Shown one piece after another: positions 31,311 through 39,862 of a DNA stretch of 39,945 bases. Position numbers and translations under genes: made by a program. The notes under the pieces were generated by a model. It searched no databases. It saw only the letters and a program-made list of their open reading frames with translations, and was not told where the DNA came from. The stretch's first letter is position 1. Each line of letters begins with the position of its first letter. This DNA is from JBKECF01 sp047974375 (GTDB lineage: Bacteria; Bacillota; Clostridia; Lachnospirales; CAMZNU01): contig JBKECF010000023.1 of NCBI GenBank assembly GCA_047974375.1, forward strand, positions 1 through 39,945, given 5' to 3'.

Positions 31311-31676
31311 ATGGAAAAAGAAAGAATGATGATTTTAGAATTATTAGAAGAAGGTAAGATAACACCTGAAGAGGCGCTGAATCTTATTTCTGCACTAAAT
31401 GTAAATAGGGAAGAAGATGCAAAAGAAAATAAAAAATACACAGAGGAAAAAGAAGAAGATAATGATGATTCCTCAGAAGAAGATACATACAAAAATAACT
31501 TTGATGCGGATATGGAAAATTTTAAAAAGTCAGTAGAGAGTTTTGCTGAAGAGGTAAATGGAAAGTTCAATGAGTTTGCAAGTGATGTTGAGCCAAAAGT
31601 TAGAAGGGCAACAAAGAAGTTTTTGAAAAACACATCCAAGGTATTCCGCATGATGGCGGAGTCTTTAGATGATTAA
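31311..31676 (+). CDS. Small SHOCT-like / YvlB N-terminus-like protein
   Basis: A 121-residue acidic protein. The first 30 residues, MEKERMMILELLEEGKITPE followed by EALNLISAL, match the short helical SHOCT-like module found at the N-terminus of YvlB and DUF4097 proteins. A very acidic low-complexity stretch (Glu/Asp/Lys, about residues 38-62) and a long amphipathic helix (MENFKKSVESFAEEVNGKF) follow. The beta-helix domain usual in YvlB is absent. AGGAAGGGG precedes the ATG at 31311. In Bacilli such genes sit in envelope-stress operons; a similar role here is only a guess. Confidence 0.75.
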   Translation: MEKERMMILELLEEGKITPEEALNLISALNVNREEDAKENKKYTEEKEEDNDDSSEEDTYKNNFDADMENFKKSVESFAEEVNGKFNEFASDVEPKVRRATKKFLKNTSKVFRMMAESLDD

Positions 31677-31687
31677 GAAATAATTTA

Positions 31688-31735
31688 TATATCCACCATT
31701 TCCTATTTAATGGAGATGGTGGATATAATTTTAGT
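31688..31735. terminator. Terminator between the SHOCT-like gene and map
   Basis: TATATCCACCAT (31688-31699) pairs perfectly with ATGGTGGATATA (31716-31727), followed by ATTTTAG. It separates convergent genes; the T-tract is short. Confidence 0.65.
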
Positions 31736-32480
31736 ATAAAGTTAGTATTTCAGGTTTGCCATCAGTAATTAAAATTGTATTTTCATAATGAGCTGAATAT
31801 TGACAGTCCTCTGTTACTACAGTCCAGTCATCATCGAGTAAAATAATGTCTGGCGATTTTAAATTAATCATTGGTTCTATAGCAAGAGACATGCCAGCTG
31901 CTAGTTTAGCGCCTTTCGCTTTTTGTATATAATTGGATATTTCAGGGCTTTCGTGTAGGTTTTCGCCTATGCCGTGGCCACAATATTCACGAACTACGCC
32001 GTATCCAAATTGTTTAACATACTCTTCAACTCTGCCTGACATTTGGTTTACATGGTATTCTGCAGTGGCATATTCAATTGCATAAAAAAAACTATTTTCA
32101 GTTTCTTTTACTAATTTTTTGTGCTCTTCCCTAACATTTCCCACTAAAAAAGTTCTGGCAGCATCACCATGGTAGCCGTTTTTATAGGCGCCAACATCGA
32201 TACTTACAATGTCGCCATCAAGCAGCTTTCTTTTGCTAGGTATGCCGTGTATAACTTCGTCATTTACAGATATACACGCAGCAGCGGGAAAACCATTATA
32301 CCCTTTAAAGCTTGGTATTGCCCCTTGGGAACGAATAGCGTCCTCTACAATTTTGTCTAACTCCTTAGTAGTAATACCAATTTTTATATGTTTTTCCACT
32401 ATAGCTAGTGCTTTCGCTACAATTTTATTGGACTCACGCATTCTTGCTATGCCGTCGTTATTTTTGATAAAAATAGCCAT
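31731..32480 (-). CDS. map: Methionine aminopeptidase, type I
   Basis: MAP removes the initiator methionine after deformylation. The 249 residues carry the dinuclear metal site: the two Asp in SIDVGAYKNGYHGDAART, His in EYCGHGIGENLHE, Glu in LAIEPMIN and Glu in YENTILIT. The substrate-site His is in VIHGIPS. AAGGAG precedes the ATG. The gene starts two bases after adk ends, so the two are coupled. In most Firmicutes adk-map follows secY; here the pair is in another operon, ~20 kb away and on the other strand. Confidence 0.96.
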   Translation of the reverse strand: MAIFIKNNDGIARMRESNKIVAKALAIVEKHIKIGITTKELDKIVEDAIRSQGAIPSFKGYNGFPAAACISVNDEVIHGIPSKRKLLDGDIVSIDVGAYKNGYHGDAARTFLVGNVREEHKKLVKETENSFFYAIEYATAEYHVNQMSGRVEEYVKQFGYGVVREYCGHGIGENLHESPEISNYIQKAKGAKLAAGMSLAIEPMINLKSPDIILLDDDWTVVTEDCQYSAHYENTILITDGKPEILTLY

Positions 32481-32482
32481 AA

Positions 32483-33115
32483 CTACTCCTTAATTGCCTT
32501 TATTATTTTGCTGGATATTTCTTTTATATCACCATCGCCATATACTGAGAAAACTATTCCACGTTCTTTATAAAAGTCTATAATAGGGCTAGTTACTTGG
32601 TGGTATTTAACTAATCTATTTTTTACTGTTTCAGGATTGTCATCTGCACGTTGATTTAGCTCTATATTACAATCATCACATAATTCACCATTTTTAGGTG
32701 GTTGATTTGTCATGTGGTAAAGTTTTTGACAACTTGGACAAGTTCTTCTGCCAGACATTCTATCTACAATTTTTTCGTCTTCAATTTCTATTACTACAAC
32801 TTTATCTATTTTACTTAAAATAGTATCTAATGATTTAGCTTGCTCAATAGTACGAGGGTAGCCATCTAATAAAATACCGTTTTTACAGTCATCTTCTTTC
32901 ATGCGATTCACAAGTAACTCAGTTACTTGCTCATCACTAACAAGACCACCGGAGTTCATTAAATTTTTTATTGTATTACCTAACTCAGTTCCTTTTTTTA
33001 CCTCGTCACGCAATAAATCACCTGTGGATACATGTGGAATATTAAATTCTTTAGTAATAACCTTAGATTGTGTTCCTTTACCTGCTCCTGGTGGGCCAAC
33101 TACAATTATATTCAT
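32483..33115 (-). CDS. adk: Adenylate kinase, zinc-type
   Basis: Adk interconverts 2 ADP with ATP and AMP. The 210 residues begin with the P-loop IVVGPPGAGKGTQSKVI; the AMP site includes STGDLLRDEV and LLDGYPRTIEQA. The lid has a four-cysteine zinc knuckle: CPSC and CDDC separated by 16 residues, as in Gram-positive zinc-type enzymes. AAGGAG precedes the ATG at 33115. It is followed at once by map. Confidence 0.97.
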   Translation of the reverse strand: MNIIVVGPPGAGKGTQSKVITKEFNIPHVSTGDLLRDEVKKGTELGNTIKNLMNSGGLVSDEQVTELLVNRMKEDDCKNGILLDGYPRTIEQAKSLDTILSKIDKVVVIEIEDEKIVDRMSGRRTCPSCQKLYHMTNQPPKNGELCDDCNIELNQRADDNPETVKNRLVKYHQVTSPIIDFYKERGIVFSVYGDGDIKEISSKIIKAIKE

Positions 33116-33287
33116 TTCAATCTCCTTAAAAACACTCTACTATATTTAGTAGTATTTATAATACATAACGTATACAGTATATCATAAATTATATTAGTAT
33201 AAAATGCTAAATATATTTAAGTTTCCTCATCTTTTTTATACCAAAAAGTTCCGAACCCTTATGTATTAAGTATATCGAATAGGTTCC

Positions 33288-33315
33288 TTGACTATAGTAA
33301 GACTAGTGCTATAAT
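33288..33315 (+). promoter_or_regulatory. Promoter of the sortase gene
   Basis: TTGACT (33288-33293), 16 bases, TATAAT (33310-33315), ~31 bases before the ATG. A strong SigA-type match. Confidence 0.75.
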
Positions 33316-33346
33316 AGTAACAGCGACATTTAAAGAAAGGATTACT

Positions 33347-34333
33347 ATGGATAATAAAGATAGGGAAGTAACGGTCGAAGATAGAAAAGATATTATTGAT
33401 GAGAAGGAATTAGATGGAGAAATAAAAGAAAATAATCATAGCATTTTTGCTGAGGATTATACAGAGCTAGAAGATTTAGAAATGGAGGCAAATATTATTT
33501 CTAGAAACAAGCAACGTAAAAAAAATAATAAAATAATAAATTTATGTTCTATTTTTATGTGTGTTGTATCAGTGGCTATGGTTTTTTTAATTTATTCATT
33601 AGTTATGGATTATATACAAATTTATAAAAATAAAAAATTAAATGAAGATGCACTTGCATTGTACAATAGTATTCAGCAACCTGTTAAAGAAACTAATATG
33701 CCAGCAGAGGAAAACAAAAGAGTAAATAAAGAAGAGAAAGTTGAGGAGCTTCTTAAAGGAGTTTTACCTGATATAAATATACTAAGGGAGTCCTTTGGGA
33801 ATGATGAAATTATAGGTTTTTTGCAAATAGAAGATAGCAGAGTAAATTACCCAGTAGTACAACATGGCGACAATATTTATTATTTAGATAAGGATATAAA
33901 AAAAGACTACAATGTAGCTGGTTCAATTTTTATGGATTATGAAAACTTGGAACAAGGCTATGACCAAAATACAGTTTTATATGGGCATAATATGCGTGAT
34001 TTAAGTATGTTCGGTGAGTTAAAGTATTACAAAGATCAAGAGTATTATGAAGAACATCCACTTATAAAGTTGCAAATAGAAGACGAATTATTTTTGTATG
34101 AGGTTTTTTCTGCTTTTAGAACATCAACAGATTTTGATTATGTACAAACAAATTTCCCGTCAGATGAGGAGTATATGGACCAAATAAATAAATATTATGA
34201 AAAGTCTTTTATAAAAACTGGTGTAAAAGTTGCAAAGGAGGATAAAATACTTACATTATCAACATGTGTAGGTGTAAGGGCTACAAGCAGAATGGTTGTA
34301 GCGGGTAGATTGATAAATAACGTAGAATATTAA
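33347..34333 (+). CDS. srtB: Class B sortase
   Basis: Sortases join surface proteins to peptidoglycan or to pilin subunits through a Cys transpeptidase. The 328 residues have a long acidic cytosolic N-terminus, one membrane segment (about residues 64-86) and an extracellular sortase domain. The catalytic triad is visible: His214 in TVLYGHNMRD, Cys307 in LTLSTC and Arg315 in SRMVV. The segment NYPVVQHGDNIYYLDKDI and GSIFMDY is typical of class B. The N-terminal tail of ~60 residues is longer than usual. GAAAGGA precedes the ATG. No sorting-signal substrate lies in the window. The gene symbol reflects class only. Confidence 0.88.
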   Translation: MDNKDREVTVEDRKDIIDEKELDGEIKENNHSIFAEDYTELEDLEMEANIISRNKQRKKNNKIINLCSIFMCVVSVAMVFLIYSLVMDYIQIYKNKKLNEDALALYNSIQQPVKETNMPAEENKRVNKEEKVEELLKGVLPDINILRESFGNDEIIGFLQIEDSRVNYPVVQHGDNIYYLDKDIKKDYNVAGSIFMDYENLEQGYDQNTVLYGHNMRDLSMFGELKYYKDQEYYEEHPLIKLQIEDELFLYEVFSAFRTSTDFDYVQTNFPSDEEYMDQINKYYEKSFIKTGVKVAKEDKILTLSTCVGVRATSRMVVAGRLINNVEY

Positions 34334-34335
34334 AA

Positions 34336-34369
34336 GGTTTGTAATGATAACACATTGCAAGCCTATTTT
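34336..34369 (+). terminator. Possible weak terminator after the sortase gene
   Basis: GGTTTGTAATG pairs with CATTGCAAGCC through 11 pairs (two G-U) around ATAACA, followed by TATTTTA. The short T-tract suggests partial termination before the aminotransferase gene. Confidence 0.5.
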
Positions 34370-34387
34370 AGTGAATAAGGAGATTGT

Positions 34388-35470
34388 ATGGAATACAAGT
34401 TATTAACACCAGGGCCACTTACAACAAGCAAAAGTGTAAAAGAATCAATGCTACAGGATTCTTGCACTTGGGGTAATGAATATAAAGAAATTGTTCAAAA
34501 TATAAGAAAGAATATTTTGAACATAAGTAATATAGATGAGAAAAAATACACAACCGTATTAATGCAGGGTAGTGGTTCTTTTGGAGTAGAAAGTGTGCTA
34601 ATAAGCACCTTAAATAATGAATCTAAAATTTTGGTTTTGAAAAATGGGGCATATGGTAATAGAATTGATGAGGCATTAATTTTAGCCGATAAAAAGTTTA
34701 CCTCAATTACTTTTCCGGAACTTTATGCTATAGATCCGAGAAAGGTTCATGAAAAATTAAAAGAGGATAATGCTATAACACATGTAATATTTGTTCACCT
34801 AGAATCTAGCACGGGAATAGTTAATCCTTTAAACGAGATAATTGAAGTAATAAAAAGCCACAATAAAGTAGCTATAGTTGATGCAATGAGCAGTTATGGG
34901 GGAATCCCTATTGACTATAATTCTATGGAAATCGATTTTTTAATTTCCAGTGCAAATAAATGTATACAAGGCATACCTGGATTTTCTTTTATAATTGCTA
35001 ATAGAGAAGAATTGAAAAAATGTAAAGGAAATAGTATATCTCTATCATTGGATTTATATGATCAATGGGAAGTAATGGAAAAAAGTAATGGCTCATGGAG
35101 ATTTACATCGCCGACTCATAGCGTGATAGCATCTAATCAAGCATTAAATGAACTAATAGAAGAAGGCGGAGTTGAGGCGAGGTTTAAAAGATATAAAAAT
35201 AATAGAGATTTATTAGTTAAGGAAATGGCGAAACTAGGTTTTGAAACTTGTGCGCCTAGTGAAATACAATCACCAATTGTAACGGCTTTTGCTTATCCAA
35301 GTGAAGAATTTAATTTTGAAGAATTTTATTCTTATATAAAAGAAAGAGGCTTTGTAATTTTTCCGGGAAAGCTAAGTACTTTGAAGATTTTTAGAGTTGC
35401 AAATATCGGAGAGATTTATAGTGAAGATATAATTAGGTTTGTTGCTATAGTTAAAGAATATATAGGCTAA
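34388..35470 (+). CDS. phnW: 2-aminoethylphosphonate-pyruvate transaminase-like protein
   Basis: PhnW is a class V PLP aminotransferase that moves the amino group of 2-aminoethylphosphonate to pyruvate, giving phosphonoacetaldehyde; the reverse direction is used in phosphonate synthesis. The 360 residues match the family closely: LLTPGPLTTSKSVKESMLQD, TVLMQGSGSFGVESVL, VDAMSSYGGIPIDY, and the PLP-lysine segment FLISSANKCIQGIPGFSF, then WRFTSPTHSV. AAGGAG precedes the ATG at 34388. Neither PhnX, nor phosphonate transport, nor PEP mutase is beside it, so the direction of the pathway is unclear; a related alanine-glyoxylate type reaction is an alternative. Confidence 0.85.
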   Translation: MEYKLLTPGPLTTSKSVKESMLQDSCTWGNEYKEIVQNIRKNILNISNIDEKKYTTVLMQGSGSFGVESVLISTLNNESKILVLKNGAYGNRIDEALILADKKFTSITFPELYAIDPRKVHEKLKEDNAITHVIFVHLESSTGIVNPLNEIIEVIKSHNKVAIVDAMSSYGGIPIDYNSMEIDFLISSANKCIQGIPGFSFIIANREELKKCKGNSISLSLDLYDQWEVMEKSNGSWRFTSPTHSVIASNQALNELIEEGGVEARFKRYKNNRDLLVKEMAKLGFETCAPSEIQSPIVTAFAYPSEEFNFEEFYSYIKERGFVIFPGKLSTLKIFRVANIGEIYSEDIIRFVAIVKEYIG

Positions 35471-35536
35471 TAATAAAGGTGTAAGTAATTTAATTCTGGT
35501 TGATATGTAATTAAATTGAAAAACATAGCAGTATAA

Positions 35537-35683
35537 ATCGCTTGTTTTTTAGGTAATTTTATGGGTCTTTTGGCAATGGAGCTTATACATGGAAATGATG
35601 GTTATATAAAACCAAAGGATAATGCTACAAGAGCAGAGGTTGCATCTATCATAATGAAATTAATAGAAACTCTAGTAAAATAA
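35537..35683 (+). pseudogene. Remnant of an SLH domain
   Basis: The frame from 35537 to the TAA at 35681-35683 reads as the end of an S-layer homology repeat, with AMELIHGNDGYIKPKDNATR followed by AEVASIIMKLIE. This matches the second half of an SLH motif (G-x-x-G-x-I-x-P then TRAE). Only ~48 codons remain; a TAA lies just upstream at 35534 and no ribosome-binding site is present at the ATGs at 35561 or 35576. It appears to be the decayed 3' end of a surface-protein gene. Confidence 0.7.
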
Positions 35684-35750
35684 GAGTGATTAAAATATTG
35701 ATTATATTCTGTCAAATAGATATATGAAAATGAAGCAAAAATTAGAAAAT

Positions 35751-35810
35751 AAATGACCTATCAATTTAGTGGGGAGTCAATCCCCACTATGGGATAGGTC
35801 ATTTGTCATT
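35751..35810 (-). terminator. Terminator of the PFOR gene
   Basis: AAATGACCTATC (35751-35762) pairs perfectly with GATAGGTCATTT (35793-35804), with an inner stem AGTGGGGA/TCCCCACT (35768-35775, 35781-35788). Read on the minus strand, the arm is followed by ATTTATTTT. It lies 15 bases after the PFOR stop codon. Confidence 0.8.
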
Positions 35811-35819
35811 TACATAAAA

Positions 35820-38800
35820 TTAAAATTCTATTTCAGAAAGATTTTTGTATTGTTTGTATCTTCTATTTGCATCTATTTCAGCTTGCTTGAATAAATCATC
35901 AGCAACTTCAGGGAATGCAACTTTTAAAGAAGTATAACGAACTTCACCATTTATAAAATCTTGGAAAGATTCAGTAGGCTCTTTTGAATCTAAAGTAAAT
36001 GGATTTTTGCCAGCTGCCTCTAATTCTGGATTGTATCTGTATAAATGCCAGTAACCAGCTTCAACAGCTTTTTTACTTTGTAATTGAGTAGTACCCATAC
36101 CTGTTCTAATACCATGTGCAATACATGGAGAGTATGCAATTACAAGAGAAGGTCCTTTATAGCTTTCAGCTTCTTTTAAAGCTTTAACTACTTGCGCTTG
36201 GTTAGCACCCATAGCAACTTGTGCAACATATACATAACCATAGCTCATAGCCATCATGCCTAAGTCTTTCTTTCTTATCTTTTTACCAGATGCAGCAAAT
36301 TTAGCAACTGATGCAGTAGGTGAAGCTTTTGATGATTGACCACCAGTGTTTGAGTAAACTTCAGTATCAAATACTAATACGTTTACGTCTTCGCCAGATG
36401 CAAGTACATGGTCTAATCCGCCATAGCCTATGTCATAAGCCCAACCGTCACCACCAACGATCCATTGAGATTTTTTAATTAAAAACTCTTTGTTGTGTAG
36501 TATATCATCAGCTAATTTTTTAGCTTCTCCGCTAAATGATTTGCCTTCTAAAGAAGCAAGTAACTCTTTAGTAGCAGCTTTTGATTCTTCGCCATCTGTG
36601 AAACTAGCAGCCCACTTGTCTGCAATATCTTTTAAGGATGAGTCTAATGTAGCTAATTCAGCTATTTCCCCGCGTAATCTTTCTCTTAATTGAGTAGTAC
36701 CTAAGTGCATACCAAAACCATACTCAGCATTATCTTCAAATAAAGAGTTTGCCCATGCAGGACCATTTCCTTCTTTGTTTGTAGTAAATGGAGTAGAAGG
36801 TGCACTACCGCCCCAGATTGAAGAACAGCCTGTAGCATTTGCAATAATCATTCTATCGCCAAATAATTGAGTAACAAGTTTAGCATAAGGTGTTTCACCA
36901 CAACCAGCACAAGCGCCAGAGAATTCGAATAAAGCTTCTTCAAATTGGCTGCCTTTTACGCTATCAATTTTTAATGGATTTTCCTTTTTGCTAAGTTTTA
37001 ATGCAAAATACCAATTTTCCATTTCATGTAATTCTTGCTCAATTGGTGTCATTTCTAAAGCTTTAGCTCCTTTTTTACCTGGACAAACTTGAGCACAGTT
37101 ACCACAACCAGTACAGTCAAGTGGAGTAACTTGTATTTTGTAGCTTATATTCTCAAGGCCTTTACCTAAAGCAGGTAATGTAGTATATCCAGCTGGTGCA
37201 TTTTTCATTTCTTCTTCATCAGCTAAGAAAGGACGAATTGCAGCATGAGGACACACGTAAGAACATTGGTTACACTGGATACAGTTTTCACATGACCATT
37301 TTGGTACATTTACAGCAATACCACGTTTTTCGAATGCAGCACTACCATTATGGAATACACCGTCTTCAACGCCAGTGAAAGTACTAACTGGTAAGTCATA
37401 ACCTTTTAAAGAGTTAACAGGTGCAACAATGTTTTTAAACATTTCAGATGCATCTTCAGAAACTGGCATACCAATAGTTTTATTATCTGTAGCATTTGCC
37501 CAGCTAGCAGGTATAACAAATTCTTTTACTTCTGTACCACGGTCTACAGCATCGTGGTTCATTTTTACTATTTTTTCACCTTTTTTACCATAAGTTTTAG
37601 TTATTGCTTTTTTCATAAGTTCAACAACTTCAGTATAAGGGATTATATTAGTTATTTTAAAGAATGCAGCTTGAAGAACTGTGTTTGTTCTATTACCAAG
37701 ACCTAACTCCATAGCTATATGAGTTGCGTCTATAGTGTACATTTGGATTTTTTTGTTAGCTAATTCTCTTTTTACAGCTGCTGGAATATGCTCTTCTAGT
37801 TCGGCCTCACTCCAAATTGTATTAAGTAGGAATTTACCGCCTTCTTTTAAATCATCAAGTACATTGTATTTATCAATGTAAGATTGATTATGTAGAGCAA
37901 CAAAGTCTGCATTTTTTACAAAGTAAGTAGCACGAATAGGGCTATCACCAAAACGTAAGTGAGATTGAGTAACACCACCAGATTTTTTTGAATCATATTC
38001 AAAATAAGCTTGAACGTATTTATCTGTGTTATCACCTATAATCTTAATAGAGTTTTTGTTAGCACCAACAGTACCGTCAGAACCTAGACCCCAGAACTTA
38101 CAGCTATATGTTTTATCATCAGTAACATCTAAGTTACCATCTTCTACTAGAGATGTATTTGTTACATCATCTACAATACCAACTGTGAAATGATTTTTTG
38201 GTTTGTCTTGTTCAAGGTTTTTGTATATAGCAGCAACTTGAGATGGAGTAAAGTCTTTAGAACCTAAACCATATCTACCACCAACTATTACAGGTCTTTC
38301 GCCTTCCTCGAAGTAAGCAGTACATACGTCTTGGTATAAAGGCTCACCTAAAGCGCCAGGCTCTTTTGTTCTATCTAATACAGCAATCTTCTTAACTGAT
38401 TTAGGAATAACGTCTAACATTAATTGAGTAGAGAAAGGTCTGTAAAGTCTAACTTTAACTAAACCTACTTTTTCGCCTTTTGCACGTAAATAATCAATAA
38501 CCTCTTCAACACATTCCATACCAGAACCCATACCAATGATTATGCGGTCGGCGTCTGGGTCACCGTAGTAGTTGAAAGGTTTGTAATCTCTACCAGTTAA
38601 TTTATTAATTTCTGACATGTATTCTTGAACTATTCCAGGGATAGCATCATAGAATTTGTTTGAAGCTTCACGAGCTTGGAAGAATATATCAGGATTTTGT
38701 GCAGTACCTTTTGTAATAGGTCTTTCTGGATTTAATGAACGTTTTCTAAAGTCATCAATAGCATCCCAGTCAACTATTTTAGCTAAGTCATCGTAGTCTA

Positions 38801-39356
38801 AACATTCTACTTTTTGGATTTCGCTTGAAGAGCGGAAACCGTCAAAGAAATGCATAAAAGGAACTTTACTTTTAATAGAAGCAAGGTGTGCTACTGCACC
38901 TAAGTCCATAATTTCTTGTACACCACAAGATGCAAGCATAGCAAAACCAGTTTGACGAGCAGCCATTACGTCTGAGTGGTCGCCAAATATAGAAAGCGCA
39001 TGAGATGCAAGAGCACGAGCACTAACGTGAAGTACACCAGGTTGTAATTCACCAGCCATTTTATACATATTTGGAATCATTAATAGCAAACCTTGAGAAG
39101 CTGTGTAGCTTGTAGTTAATGCACCAGCACTTAAAGAACCATGCATAGCACCAGCAGCTCCACCTTCTGATTGTAATTCGCAAACTTTTACAGTTTGACC
39201 AAAAATATTCTTTCTGCCATGGGCAGACCATTCGTCTGTAACTTCAGCCATTGGGGATGAAGGTGTAATAGGATAGATACCAGCTACTTCAGTAAATGCG
39301 TATGATACATATGCTGCTGTAGTATTACCATCCATTGTCAACATTTTTTTTGCCAT
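35820..39356 (-). CDS. nifJ: Pyruvate:ferredoxin (flavodoxin) oxidoreductase, single-chain
   Basis: PFOR oxidises pyruvate with CoA to acetyl-CoA and CO2 and reduces ferredoxin, the core step of anaerobic clostridial metabolism. The 1178 residues include all fused domains: the N-terminal pyrimidine-binding domain (AGIYPITPSSPMAEV), the transketolase C-like domain, two 4Fe-4S motifs (CENCIQCNQCSYVCP near 685 and CTGCGNCAQVCPG near 747), the proximal cluster cysteines (CAGCGET near 815, NATGCSS) and the thiamine site (GGDGWAYDIGYGG near 970, then VYSNTGGQ). ATG 39356 follows AAGGAGG; the longer frame to 39413 is not family-like. Single gene, own promoter and terminator. Confidence 0.97.
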   Translation of the reverse strand: MAKKMLTMDGNTTAAYVSYAFTEVAGIYPITPSSPMAEVTDEWSAHGRKNIFGQTVKVCELQSEGGAAGAMHGSLSAGALTTSYTASQGLLLMIPNMYKMAGELQPGVLHVSARALASHALSIFGDHSDVMAARQTGFAMLASCGVQEIMDLGAVAHLASIKSKVPFMHFFDGFRSSSEIQKVECLDYDDLAKIVDWDAIDDFRKRSLNPERPITKGTAQNPDIFFQAREASNKFYDAIPGIVQEYMSEINKLTGRDYKPFNYYGDPDADRIIIGMGSGMECVEEVIDYLRAKGEKVGLVKVRLYRPFSTQLMLDVIPKSVKKIAVLDRTKEPGALGEPLYQDVCTAYFEEGERPVIVGGRYGLGSKDFTPSQVAAIYKNLEQDKPKNHFTVGIVDDVTNTSLVEDGNLDVTDDKTYSCKFWGLGSDGTVGANKNSIKIIGDNTDKYVQAYFEYDSKKSGGVTQSHLRFGDSPIRATYFVKNADFVALHNQSYIDKYNVLDDLKEGGKFLLNTIWSEAELEEHIPAAVKRELANKKIQMYTIDATHIAMELGLGNRTNTVLQAAFFKITNIIPYTEVVELMKKAITKTYGKKGEKIVKMNHDAVDRGTEVKEFVIPASWANATDNKTIGMPVSEDASEMFKNIVAPVNSLKGYDLPVSTFTGVEDGVFHNGSAAFEKRGIAVNVPKWSCENCIQCNQCSYVCPHAAIRPFLADEEEMKNAPAGYTTLPALGKGLENISYKIQVTPLDCTGCGNCAQVCPGKKGAKALEMTPIEQELHEMENWYFALKLSKKENPLKIDSVKGSQFEEALFEFSGACAGCGETPYAKLVTQLFGDRMIIANATGCSSIWGGSAPSTPFTTNKEGNGPAWANSLFEDNAEYGFGMHLGTTQLRERLRGEIAELATLDSSLKDIADKWAASFTDGEESKAATKELLASLEGKSFSGEAKKLADDILHNKEFLIKKSQWIVGGDGWAYDIGYGGLDHVLASGEDVNVLVFDTEVYSNTGGQSSKASPTASVAKFAASGKKIRKKDLGMMAMSYGYVYVAQVAMGANQAQVVKALKEAESYKGPSLVIAYSPCIAHGIRTGMGTTQLQSKKAVEAGYWHLYRYNPELEAAGKNPFTLDSKEPTESFQDFINGEVRYTSLKVAFPEVADDLFKQAEIDANRRYKQYKNLSEIEF

Positions 39357-39377
39357 TGAGAAATCCTCCTTAAATTT

Positions 39378-39412
39378 TATGTGTGTGCAAGTTTTCTTGG
39401 AAAGTACACACA
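39378..39412 (-). promoter_or_regulatory. Hairpin in the PFOR leader
   Basis: On the plus strand GTGTGTG and CACACAC flank the segment between about 39381 and 39412, with near-pairs extending the stem. In the minus-strand transcript it would fold just upstream of the ribosome-binding site. A role in mRNA stability or control is possible. Confidence 0.4.
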
Positions 39413-39426
39413 CTTACAACATAGTA

Positions 39427-39455
39427 ATTATAACAATTTATGTTTGATATGTAAA
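39427..39455 (-). promoter_or_regulatory. Promoter of the PFOR gene
   Basis: On the minus strand TTTACA (39455-39450), 17 bases ending in TTGT, TATAAT (39432-39427). It combines a good -35 and an extended -10, as expected for a highly expressed metabolic gene; the leader is ~65 nt. Confidence 0.7.
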
Positions 39456-39480
39456 TGTTTAAGGTGTTTTATAATTATTT

Positions 39481-39833
39481 ATGGTTACTTTAACACGCTT
39501 GTTAATTTTTTGGGTTTTTATGATTTGAAAAAACTATATAAGGTTACAAAATAATTATAAATACTTATGCAACAATACAGAAAAGCATTTGCAATTAATA
39601 ACTTATATTTAAATTTAAATAAGTAATGGTAATATATGCTGGAAAGATGCTGGAGACTTAAAAAATAAATTCAAGGGCAGAACTAAAAAAATGTATAGCA
39701 ATAAAATTGACATAGTTATTTTAGGAGTACTAAATTCGAAAAATTCTAGTAAAATATTAAACGTATAGTATAGAATAAACTAATTAAAAATTTGTAAGCA
39801 CATATGCAGTTAGTAAATGAAAGTAAAAAACTA
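39481..39833. other. AT-rich intergenic stretch with no supported gene
   Basis: No frame with a ribosome-binding site is present. A direct repeat ATGCTGGA occurs at 39636-39643 and 39647-39654. A 10-codon start at 39692 (MYSNKIDIVI, then stop) resembles a PadR-type N-terminus followed by a frame change, but is too short to call. Confidence 0.4.
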
Positions 39834-39862
39834 TTGACACATAAAAAAATGAATGATAGTAT
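39834..39862 (+). promoter_or_regulatory. Promoter near the right edge
   Basis: TTGACA (39834-39839), 17 bases, TAGTAT (39857-39862). It drives a transcript that leaves the window. Downstream are AATAG/CTATT (39883-39887, 39896-39900) and CGAAG/CTTCG pairs (39906-39910, 39934-39938), so the leader appears structured. No coding start is seen before the end. Confidence 0.55.

Noticed and set aside
39692..39769. Possible PadR-type N-terminal remnant (MYSNKIDIVI, then LGVLNSKN in another frame)
   Set aside because: Too short to support; it needs a frame change after ten codons and has no ribosome-binding site.
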